NCBI GenBank assembly: GCA_902781455.1
Contig: CACZJF010000010.1
Span: forward strand, 1-64,000
From: an uncultured Lachnospiraceae bacterium
GTDB taxonomy: Bacteria; Bacillota; Clostridia; Lachnospirales; Lachnospiraceae
Direction: 5' to 3'
DNA: 64,000 nt
Both the position numbers and the translations under genes were made by a program. How positions within the stretch are numbered: the stretch's first letter is position 1; each line of letters opens with the position of its first letter. The notes under the pieces were generated by a model that worked only from the letters and a program-made list of their open reading frames with translations, made no database searches and had not been told where the DNA came from. Positions 1 to 6,576 of this stretch are shown here, one piece after another.

Positions 1-77
1 TTCGCCAATCGATGCCAGTCTGGGATATTTACTACTTTTCAAGGTTCATCTGAGCCTTATTTTTTTGCTCAGGGTTT

Positions 78-158
78 TCATACGTCACTTGACACTACCA
101 TATGATCTGAATGTCCGACCGGCTTGTTCTTGCTACACATGAGCAGGACTTCGGTCAT
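78..158 (-). CDS. Possible 26-residue peptide ORF beside the IS200 element
   Basis: A short ORF starts at an ATG preceded by a near-perfect AAGGAGG ribosome site (about 161-167) and ends in TGA at 78. The peptide is mildly hydrophobic at its start (MTEVLLMCSKNK...) and resembles nothing I recognise. A promoter-like pair (TTGCCC, 17 bases, TATACA) lies just upstream, at the edge of the IS200 element. It may be the head of a gene broken by the element or by later deletion. The ribosome site is the only real support; similar sites can arise by chance. Confidence 0.2.
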   Translation of the reverse strand: MTEVLLMCSKNKPVGHSDHMVVSSDV

Positions 159-341
159 TTTCCTCCTTGCAAATATATGTATAGCACATACCATTCCTCC
201 GGGCAAAATCAGGACCACCCGTAAAACGGGTGGTTTGCTCACGGCTATAAGCCGTTGTTGCCAGGCCAGCGCCTCAAGACGCTGGCTTTCTCTTTCCACT
301 GTGTGTCTGTTCGCTCCACGCTCACAGCCACACAGCTCCGT

Positions 342-830
342 TCAAGCCCTATTGCTCTTGACCCGTAGCAGCCCCTGAAGGGGCACTCGTACTACTGGCT
401 CCTTTACACTCAGTTTATCCTGAATGATGTCCGCTCTCTCCTGATCCTGTATATATTTCTTGATGGTTGCCTCGTTGAGACCAACTGTACTGACATAATA
501 CCCTTCGGACCAGAAATGTCGGTTTCCGAATTTGTACTTTAAATTTGCATGTCTATCGAACATCATCAGGGCACTCTTCCCCTTCAGATATCCCATGAAC
601 TGCGACACACTATATTTCGGTGGTATGCTTACAAGCATATGTACATGATCCGGCATTAGGTGTCCTTCTATTATTTCAACCCCTTTGTATGCGCATAAAT
701 CATGCAAAATCTTTGCCAAATCCGTCTTATATTGATTGTAAATAATTTTTCGCCTATACTTTGGTGTGAAGACGATATGGTACTTGCACAGCCACTTTGT
801 GTGCGCCAATGCATTTGCTTTTGTCGCCAT
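342..830 (-). CDS. tnpA: IS200/IS605-family transposase TnpA
   Basis: Y1 HUH single-strand DNA transposase of 162 residues, the normal length of the family. The metal-binding HUH motif is His62-Val-His64 (context PDHVHML) and the nucleophilic tyrosine is Tyr126 in KKYIQDQ. It nicks and rejoins single-stranded element ends by recognising their hairpins. The frame is intact, so the element may still be active. The C-terminal tail after about residue 145 is a little longer than typical. The start ATG at 830 follows AAAGGTGATTTAG, a ribosome site that is buried in an upstream stem (see 833-897), as in well-studied IS200 copies. Confidence 0.93.
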   Translation of the reverse strand: MATKANALAHTKWLCKYHIVFTPKYRRKIIYNQYKTDLAKILHDLCAYKGVEIIEGHLMPDHVHMLVSIPPKYSVSQFMGYLKGKSALMMFDRHANLKYKFGNRHFWSEGYYVSTVGLNEATIKKYIQDQERADIIQDKLSVKEPVVRVPLQGLLRVKSNRA

Positions 831-832
831 CT

Positions 833-897
833 AAATCACCTTTCCTTTCTTTAACAATATGGCCTGAACACCTATATTGTAGGCGGAAAGGTGATTT
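833..897 (-). promoter_or_regulatory. 5' leader stem that sequesters the tnpA ribosome site
   Basis: A perfect 13-base inverted repeat (AAATCACCTTTCC at 833-845 and GGAAAGGTGATTT at 885-897) encloses a second, inner repeat (ACAATAT / ATATTGT). In the tnpA transcript the downstream arm contains the ribosome site directly before the start codon, so folding would block translation. This matches the known translational repression of Salmonella IS200, where a 5' stem-loop hides the site. The pairing is seen directly; repression here is inferred. Confidence 0.7.
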
Positions 898-1136
898 ACT
901 GTATAACTTTTTTACTCCCACCCGCATAACGGGTGGATTTCTGTTTCGCTCATTTCGTTTTTCGGATCCACGAAAAACTCCATATCGCTCAACTGGCTAA
1001 AGCCAATGATAAAGATCCACCCGCAGGCATTCTGCCCACAGGTGGACGGTCAAAGGAGCTGTGTATTTCAGGATTCATCCAGCTTGCGGCGGAATCTCAT
1101 ACCACTGTGAACCACTCATACGATGTAACGATATGC

Positions 1137-1260
1137 TCATGATGCCAGCGACTCACTGTTCATCGGGAAGGTGAAATACGTATCCGTATACGGTTCATCC
1201 TCCAGAGTGAAATGCCACCATTCTTCCTCAATCTGATAGTAAAACGAAATCAGAGGAATC
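1137..1260 (-). pseudogene. C-terminal fragment of an M15 (VanX-like) D-Ala-D-Ala dipeptidase
   Basis: About 39 codons remain open on the minus strand and end in TGA at 1137. They read ...ISFYYQIEEEWWHF, then TLEDEPYTDTYFTF..., the C-terminal signature of VanX/DdpX-type M15 dipeptidases, where EWWHF carries the catalytic Glu and a zinc-binding His. The rest of the enzyme is missing: upstream sequence is the 3' end of the ZinT-like gene, and downstream lies the IS200 flank. This is a deletion remnant; a functional product is very unlikely. No start codon or ribosome site belongs to it. Confidence 0.7.
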
Positions 1261-1266
1261 GTCAGA

Positions 1267-1983
1267 TTACGTTATTGGCTCTGTCTCTGTCTCATCAGCA
1301 GGCACCGGCACAGTTACCGCGGAAGAATCAAGCGTGTGGTCATGTAAGATAAATGCCTCCTGTAACTCTTCCGCATTCAGATCGGCAGGATAGAACTTGG
1401 CCCAGCGGTTTTCCGGATCCTCGATATCATCAAATCCTGTGTCACTGGATCGAAAATGGAAATACCCTGACTTTGCCGGTTTGATAATATGGTCATTCAA
1501 CTCAATGTAGATCGGTGCGCCTGCATCTTTATCCAATGCTTCAAACCGATACAAGGCCGCTTTCGTTCCGCCGGACCATTCCTGGATATAACAGCCGACA
1601 TACTGGTATTCGCTCTTACTGGTATGGCCATCCATGTATTCGTATTCAATCGTATTGTTCTCTCCATCAATGCTGATAAAAGCAATGTCCGTTTCTAATG
1701 CGTTTTCAAAATACTCTTTGTACTCTTTTGCAGTCATTTTTCCGGATGTTGCCAGAAGGTCAAATGCTTCATCCAAAGAACCATCCAGAGCGAACGGATA
1801 TGCGGATTGCCATCTGCCGTCCCAGTCGCTCAGCGCCCGATCCTGAACCTCTTCATCCTCAAAAGTATTCACCTCCATGGATACTGTGGCATCAACACTC
1901 TCGGTGCTCTCAGCCATAGCCACAAAAGCCATGCTGAAAGCTGCCAGGGTCAGAGAAACAAAAATCTTAGTGTATTTCTTCAT
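1267..1983 (-). CDS. Secreted ZinT/YodA-like metal-binding protein
   Basis: Exported protein of 238 residues. An ATG at 1983 is chosen over an in-frame upstream start because GGAGGAGATCACT precedes it and a signal peptide follows (KKY, hydrophobic core, AMA cleavage near residue 24). From residue 53 (DWDGRWQS) to about 216 it matches the ZinT domain, a calycin-like zinc/cadmium scavenger. His165 (NDH) and His176 align with two of the zinc ligands of the family, but the usual HFH pair is Y-F-H here, so one ligand is a tyrosine (174). The last 20 residues are a Thr/Glu/Pro-rich tail that runs up to the breakpoint with the dipeptidase fragment, so the end may have been altered. No metal transporter is adjacent. 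Confidence 0.78.
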   Translation of the reverse strand: MKKYTKIFVSLTLAAFSMAFVAMAESTESVDATVSMEVNTFEDEEVQDRALSDWDGRWQSAYPFALDGSLDEAFDLLATSGKMTAKEYKEYFENALETDIAFISIDGENNTIEYEYMDGHTSKSEYQYVGCYIQEWSGGTKAALYRFEALDKDAGAPIYIELNDHIIKPAKSGYFHFRSSDTGFDDIEDPENRWAKFYPADLNAEELQEAFILHDHTLDSSAVTVPVPADETETEPIT

Positions 1984-2034
1984 AGTGATCTCCTCCAATG
2001 CAATACACATTACTTATCCGCTTTTTCATTAACA

Positions 2035-2856
2035 TTATCTTCCGGCTTTGTCTCTTCCGCTAACTGTCTGTTTTAAGCTGATCTGCATCTTCTTTCCAGC
2101 TGCAGGTTTTATCACCCGAATGCCGGGAAATTCTTTCTCCATCATCTTTCGCAATGGTCTCAGATCTACATCCCGGAACATGGGCGGAAACGCATTATCA
2201 AAATGACTTAGCACCACACTCTTTGGATTCAGCCGCTTAAGTACTTCTCTCGCCCTGGCTGGCAGGTTGTTGTTTCCCTGATATGAAAGGATCAGGACAT
2301 CAGCACTTTCCGGATACTGCTCATCCGGATCAAGAGCAAGGCTTCCAAGAAGAAGGAGCTTCTTTCCTCCCGCATTAATGTCAAACACCACGCTCTGTCC
2401 AGCTTCCCGGAAAAACCGGTTTGCCTGGAAAAGAAACGGAAGATTCCCTGCATACCGGATGATACGTAAAGGGGACATCGTATCAAAGATATGCTGCCAC
2501 TGGAATTCGATATGACGTCCTGATAATACATGAACCAGAATTGATCCGATCTGATATGACCGTCCTGCATCAATCTGAATCACATTGCTCTGATCCTCGG
2601 AAAACTCCGCAAGTGTATCGCAGCACTGTTTTGTACAGAACACGCTGATGTCTGCATCTTCTGAATCGAGGAATTCCGCCACAGTGTAAAGATGGTCAAA
2701 ATGGCAGTGTGTCACAAATATCGTGTCATATTGAAGCAAAGTCTGTGGATCAGCTGCATAAGAACCTCCCTTCAATTCCAGGAAGGGATCGAACAGGATC
2801 CGATCCTCTCCGTATTCCAGTCCGAAACAGGCTGTACCAAACCAGGTAAGTGTCAT
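2035..2856 (-). CDS. MBL-fold metal-dependent hydrolase
   Basis: Cytoplasmic protein of about 273 residues with a metallo-beta-lactamase fold. The metal-binding motif THCHFDH is at residues 49-55, with a further His at about 115 (SGRHIEF) and a late LSHFDN element. The arrangement is like UlaG/RomA-type hydrolases, whose substrates vary widely; nothing here identifies the substrate. An in-frame GTG 26 codons upstream exists, but ATG 2856 follows GGTGGAGACC and begins directly with the first beta strand (TLTWFGTACF), so it is preferred. The gene is 51 bases upstream of the ZinT-like gene on the same strand and could share a transcript with it. Confidence 0.8.
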   Translation of the reverse strand: MTLTWFGTACFGLEYGEDRILFDPFLELKGGSYAADPQTLLQYDTIFVTHCHFDHLYTVAEFLDSEDADISVFCTKQCCDTLAEFSEDQSNVIQIDAGRSYQIGSILVHVLSGRHIEFQWQHIFDTMSPLRIIRYAGNLPFLFQANRFFREAGQSVVFDINAGGKKLLLLGSLALDPDEQYPESADVLILSYQGNNNLPARAREVLKRLNPKSVVLSHFDNAFPPMFRDVDLRPLRKMMEKEFPGIRVIKPAAGKKMQISLKQTVSGRDKAGR

Positions 2857-2926
2857 ATTGGTCTCCACCTTAACTCTTTCAGGAACATCGCCCCATCTAA
2901 CGAGACAATCCCGCACACAATCAGAC

Positions 2927-3025
2927 TCACCCACGCCGTCCTTCCACCATCGTCAAATTGAGTAAAACAGATACCAGAAGAGGGATCAGCCAAGTGGATT
3001 TCCATGTTGCTGTGCCGGCCCGCAT
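2927..3025 (-). CDS. Possible 32-residue hydrophobic peptide
   Basis: In the 347-base gap between the MBL gene and the divergent phosphatase gene, a short ORF starts at ATG 3025 after an AGCAGG ribosome-like site and stops at 2927. It encodes one potential membrane helix (around WLIPLLVSVLLNL). It precedes the MBL gene by about 70 bases on the same strand. It could be a small membrane peptide, a fragment of a larger membrane protein, or chance. I see nothing else in the gap except the promoter-like element at 3156. Confidence 0.2.
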   Translation of the reverse strand: MRAGTATWKSTWLIPLLVSVLLNLTMVEGRRG

Positions 3026-3155
3026 TTTACCTGCTCACACGACATCGCATCTGAAATCCTGCGTAAATTGATTTTACCACAATCGCGTCTGGGAATGCGA
3101 AAAAAGGTCCGCTCAACAACCGCTTTCTTTCACAACCACCTGACGCGTATCGTGC

Positions 3156-3161
3156 TATAAT
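3156..3161 (+). promoter_or_regulatory. Putative -10 element for the secreted phosphatase gene
   Basis: A perfect TATAAT sits 42 bases before the ATG of the phosphatase gene. The matching -35 region (CACAAC) is poor, so this promoter may need an activator or be weak. Confidence 0.35.
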
Positions 3162-3203
3162 CTTTCGTAGGAGATGGATGAATTGAAATTCAGGAGGAAC
3201 AAA

Positions 3204-4400
3204 ATGAAAAAGTGGATCGCTATACTGACAATGTTGTTTCTACTGGGCGAGACGATTTGTCCTTACGGCGGCGAAACCGAGTCAGAGCAGATTGATGCCA
3301 TTGAAACCGATGCGGGGCAGATACAGACTTCCGTGTCACAGATCGACCAGTTCGGCAATCTGGTACTGGATATTCGTGCCAGCGATGCCGAGGCAGTCGG
3401 ATTCAATGTCGGCGATATCGCAGCTGTGGAACTGAATGGCACCAGCTATGATATGCCGGTTGCCACCAACTACACAGATGTAGACGCGGGCTCATTTCTC
3501 TGCCGCCTCGTGATCAAACCGGAGGAGCAGACTGACTGTGTTGTCCTGGCTATCAACATGGGCAGTCTGGCTGAGTGGGCCGATCTTGCGACGCACGAAG
3601 AGACAGATGAGGATCCGGGATACTTGTGGACACTGAATAATGGCGTTCCTGATCCGATCCCTGTCGTGCTGACCATGAAGGAAAAGGGCGGATATAACGA
3701 CCAGCTGCAGCTTCATCAGCTTGTGCGCTCAGACAAGCGGGAAGATTATCCGGATCTTGACGATGCCGCTTACGCAAACTTCCGGGAGATTACAACCACC
3801 GGCATGGGCAGACATGCTCTGTACCGCTCTTCCAGTCCCGTAAATCCGGAGATCAACCGGAACCATGAGGCAGATGCGGCATCTGAGAAAGCTGGAATCC
3901 GAACCTTTATCAACATGGCGGATTCCGAAGATGCGATGTACGCCTATGAAGGATTTGACGATTCCTATTACAGCAAACAGAATATCATCTGTCTGAATAT
4001 GGTTTTGGATTTCCAGTCTGAGGAATTCGATCAGAAGCTGGCGAAAGGCCTTACCTATATCACGCAGCAGGATGGTCCTTTCCTGATTCACTGTACCGAA
4101 GGAAAAGACCGTGCCGGGTTTGCTGCCGCGATTCTGGAAGCCTTCATGGGCGCGGAATTTGATGAGATTGTCCAGGATTATATGACCACCTACTATAATT
4201 ACTATGGCATAGAGCCTGGCAGTGAATTGTACGAAAAGATAGCCGAATCCAACATCGAGAATAGCCAGGCCGCTGCTTTAGAACTGGATTCTTTTGAAGG
4301 AGCGGATCTGAAGCAGGCTGCGACAAAATATCTGGAGCGGATCGGCCTATCCGATGAAACAATTGAGAAACTCAGGGAGAAGCTGAGCAAAGAATATTGA
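3204..4400 (+). CDS. Secreted tyrosine-protein phosphatase (Tyr_phosphatase3 type)
   Basis: Protein of 398 residues with a signal peptide (KKWIAILTMLFLLGE...). The C-terminal half is a dual-specificity/tyrosine phosphatase of the bacterial family containing Listeria LipA and Mycobacterium MptpB: P-loop HCTEGKDRAG at residues 296-305 with nucleophile Cys297 and Arg303. The N-terminal ~150 residues, including SAM hydroxide-like beta-rich sequence (VAAVELNG-type strands), have no clear family to me. The ATG at 3204 is preferred to one 30 bases upstream because AGGAGGAAC precedes it and the signal peptide begins there. It acts outside the membrane, on phosphoproteins or possibly inositol phosphates or lipids. 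It stands alone, divergent from the MBL gene. Confidence 0.85.
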   Translation: MKKWIAILTMLFLLGETICPYGGETESEQIDAIETDAGQIQTSVSQIDQFGNLVLDIRASDAEAVGFNVGDIAAVELNGTSYDMPVATNYTDVDAGSFLCRLVIKPEEQTDCVVLAINMGSLAEWADLATHEETDEDPGYLWTLNNGVPDPIPVVLTMKEKGGYNDQLQLHQLVRSDKREDYPDLDDAAYANFREITTTGMGRHALYRSSSPVNPEINRNHEADAASEKAGIRTFINMADSEDAMYAYEGFDDSYYSKQNIICLNMVLDFQSEEFDQKLAKGLTYITQQDGPFLIHCTEGKDRAGFAAAILEAFMGAEFDEIVQDYMTTYYNYYGIEPGSELYEKIAESNIENSQAAALELDSFEGADLKQAATKYLERIGLSDETIEKLREKLSKEY

Positions 4401-4613
4401 TATAATATGTGACAGACAGTATTCTTAAGCATAGTACAGCACTCTTGCAGATGGAGTTGCCGGAACAAATAAGGGTGTGATTCACAGCATTTTTCAAGAA
4501 AGTGGCGCTTAAGGCATCTGCACCCTTTGATTTATTTCATCTCCATCGTCCCGAAAAAACTGTCTGATGCGATGAACGATTAAGCCGATGTATAGGGAGG
4601 AGACATTATTTCA

Positions 4614-5186
4614 ATGCGATTGTCAAAGATTAATTATAATAACAGAGGGTTTTCTTTGGGAGAGCTTTTGATTGTTGTTGGAATAATTGGGGTTCTTGTT
4701 GCCGTTGCCATACCGATTCTTAACTGGAAGCTGGAGTCCTCCCGAGAGGCTTATGATATATATACCATGCGGCAGGCCGCAAGTGCGGCGGTTGATTTGT
4801 ATTATGCGGGGATCACAGACGAAGCAAGCGCATCAGAGGCCGGACTAAAGTGGTGGGATAATAAGAATATAGAACAAGACAACGCCGCCGGTGTATATGA
4901 CCTGGGTACAGGGACCTTTCTCCCCATCAAATCCAGCGATGCAACGGTGTCTTATGGAAAGGGAACCACGATTGACGGAGGAACAAAGTATACGTTGGGG
5001 AATGCTCGCGGGGCATACGCGGCCAAAGAGGATTATACCAACGCGGTCGTTATGATCGCCATTTACCCCAACGCAACACGTCCACATGTTGACATATATT
5101 GGAAAGACATCAGCACTGGTAAATATGTTGGCGGGGAGAAGGCTAAAAATGATCCCAAGTACAGCATCCGCATCATGCTGAAATAG
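4614..5186 (+). CDS. Type IV prepilin-like protein
   Basis: Protein of 190 residues with a class III prepilin leader. Cleavage by PilD is expected after Gly12 (RG/FSLGELL), giving a mature N-terminal Phe and the key Glu at mature position 5 (Glu17), followed by a hydrophobic helix (IVVGIIGVLVAVAIPIL). The variable C-terminal domain has no cysteine pair. GGGAGGAGA lies 10 bases before the ATG. It is transcribed towards the pilus operon, not with it. Codon use is more AT-rich around the leader than in the neighbouring housekeeping genes. It is probably a minor pilin or a second major pilin; the sequence does not say which. Confidence 0.88.
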   Translation: MRLSKINYNNRGFSLGELLIVVGIIGVLVAVAIPILNWKLESSREAYDIYTMRQAASAAVDLYYAGITDEASASEAGLKWWDNKNIEQDNAAGVYDLGTGTFLPIKSSDATVSYGKGTTIDGGTKYTLGNARGAYAAKEDYTNAVVMIAIYPNATRPHVDIYWKDISTGKYVGGEKAKNDPKYSIRIMLK

Positions 5187-5574
5187 GAATTCACAACCAT
5201 GCACGGCGAACCATTTACCGCATAGCGGGTCTTTTCCATAGATCTCAGAATCCCTTAGAATCGGGCTTATCTAATTCACCACTATGTTTTTTGTCATCAA
5301 AACTACCTCTCGGCGTGGCCTGTGCACGAGAACTAGTCCGCGTTCCCCTATTCTGCCTCATGACTGTAATTATGTCCCCGCACTGATTCGACGATTCCTT
5401 GGCGCCGGAATATTGCACAGTCACTGTAATTATACGCAATCACTGCCTGTCTCCGAGAAATGCATTGTGGGGCAAAATTATCTGGATTGAGCCGGAAACC
5501 TTTAGACTTATTCAAGCCACAAAGATGAGCAACTCAGAATCAGTATATTTCAGCAATGGGGCAAAACACATACA
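5187..5574. other. Gene-free stretch between prepilin and pilin remnant
   Basis: No convincing gene. Two imperfect direct repeats of about 29 bases (minus-strand consensus ATAATTACAGT followed by a G/C-rich half, near 5348-5376 and 5409-5437) lie about 60 bases apart. A second short repeat, TGGGGCAAAA, occurs near 5467 and 5557, the latter just before the pilin remnant begins. The stretch may be the debris of a deleted pilin 5' half. Confidence 0.4.
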
Positions 5575-5867
5575 GGTGTATTGGTAGCGATTTCGATACT
5601 GATTTTTACGACGCAGTTGGAGAAGAGTCGTGAGGTAACAGATCTTGCAAACATTCGTGTGGCTTATGCGGATGCTTCAGTTGATGCCTTAGGAAAACTG
5701 ATGGATCAGATGGATCAGCCACGTCGGTTCCTATGGCAAAGCATGCTGGTTGAGATTACGTTGATAATCATATTGCTGGCGTTTCAACAGCAATTCCGAG
5801 TGTCTCAGCTGGTGACACAGTTACTGTCACAGTAGACGGTACGGCAGGTGAAGTATCGTTTAGTTAA
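5575..5867 (+). pseudogene. 5'-truncated, frameshifted pilin gene remnant
   Basis: The frame opens at GVLVAISILIF, in the middle of the pilin membrane helix; the leader, start codon and ribosome site are absent. It continues as TQLEKSREVTDLANIR...AYADASVDAL, matching the live pilin at 6016-6393 almost residue by residue. After about 5700 the match moves to another frame (VDNHIAGVSTAIPSV, then GDTVTVTVDG...) and ends at TAA 5867, so at least one frameshift is present. The DNA itself has diverged from the live gene at many third positions, so the copy is old, not a recent duplication. A good terminator follows. It lies in inverted orientation to the live gene, about 150 bases away. Confidence 0.85.
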
Positions 5868-5888
5868 GCGTTATACTATATACAAAAG

Positions 5889-5918
5889 CCCTCTGGAATA
5901 AGAACCAGAGGGTTTTTT
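5889..5918 (+). terminator. Rho-independent terminator after the pilin remnant
   Basis: Perfect 8-bp stem (CCCTCTGG / CCAGAGGG) with an 8-base loop, followed by TTTTTT on the plus strand. A run of A on the other side gives weaker activity on the minus strand, where it could also stop transcription from the live pilin gene. Confidence 0.85.
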
Positions 5919-6015
5919 GTATTCATCTGAGGATATATTATATCCTAAGAAATAACGTATACTTTTCAATAACAAAAGATATTGCTATATAAAGATTCCC
6001 GTTGGATTCTCTGTA

Positions 6016-6393
6016 TTATGAACCTGCAATAACTTCAAAGTCTACTACACCAGTTGTACTAACCGTGACTTTCACTTTGTCACCTGACTTAACGCTCGGA
6101 ATATCCTTTGTAACACCAGCGATATGATTATCAACTTTAGTCCATCCTGCCTGCTGTGTCATATTTGTAGTAGTTGCTTCTCCACCACCATCAGGATTGT
6201 CCAATGCTTCAACAGATGCTTCAGCGTAAGCCGAACGAATATTAGCAAGGTCAGTAGCCTCTCTCGACTTCTCTAACTGGCTAGTGAAAATCGGAATACT
6301 AATCGCCACCAGCACACCGATGATTGCAACAACGATGAGCAGCTCCGCAAGGGTAAAGCCCTTCTTGTTTTTCCTGTTGATCTTTTTGAACAT
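6016..6393 (-). CDS. Type IV pilin (probable major pilin)
   Basis: Protein of 125 residues. Leader peptide MFKKINRKNKKG is basic; PilD cleavage is expected after Gly12 (KG/FTLAELL), with Glu17 as mature Glu5 and the helix IVVAIIGVLVAISIPIF. The rest is a short beta domain without cysteines. It has its own strong promoter (6483-6511) and an AAGGAGG ribosome site, and lies just downstream of pilO at the end of the pilus operon. Independent strong expression fits a major pilin. A truncated relative lies at 5575-5867 on the other strand. Confidence 0.92.
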   Translation of the reverse strand: MFKKINRKNKKGFTLAELLIVVAIIGVLVAISIPIFTSQLEKSREATDLANIRSAYAEASVEALDNPDGGGEATTTNMTQQAGWTKVDNHIAGVTKDIPSVKSGDKVKVTVSTTGVVDFEVIAGS

Positions 6394-6432
6394 TTGTTTT
6401 CCTCCTTCTTACTCAACCGATTTGTTATTCAT

Positions 6433-6462
6433 CTCTGTCCGCCTGTTCACATACGGACAGAG
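6433..6462 (-). promoter_or_regulatory. Stable hairpin in the pilin mRNA leader
   Basis: Perfect 9-bp stem (CTCTGTCCG / CGGACAGAG) with a 12-base loop, located between the promoter and the ribosome site of the pilin gene. There is no T-run after it, so it is not a terminator. A 5' stem like this often protects an abundant mRNA from decay; it could also be a protein-binding site. Confidence 0.55.
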
Positions 6463-6482
6463 CGGTGAAGATTTCTGACCTC

Positions 6483-6511
6483 ATTATCATTGAATTGTCT
6501 AAACTTGTCAA
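6483..6511 (-). promoter_or_regulatory. Sigma-A promoter of the pilin gene
   Basis: TTGACA, 17-base spacer, GATAAT on the minus strand: an almost consensus promoter. The -10 box ends about 90 bases upstream of the pilin ATG. It separates pilin expression from the pilB-pilO operon upstream. Confidence 0.85.
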
Positions 6512-6576
6512 GTTTTTTCACACAGGCTTGCAGCGGCTTGCGGAAACATTTGCAGAAACAAAAAATATTTTCTGTG

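Larger units (their letters stand above)
205..945 (-). mobile_element. IS200-type insertion sequence (tnpA only)
   Basis: A Y1-transposase gene is flanked by two nearly identical hairpins: 214-234 (ACCACCCG, loop TAAAA, CGGGTGGT) and 918-936 (CCACCCG, loop CATAA, CGGGTGG). IS200/IS605 elements carry such subterminal hairpins instead of inverted repeats and move as single strands. No tnpB/IscB accessory gene is present, so it is of the IS200 kind. Relative to tnpA, the 918-936 hairpin is the left end and 214-234 the right end. The exact cleavage sites lie just outside the hairpins and cannot be fixed without an empty-site comparison, so the boundaries are approximate. Confidence 0.75.
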
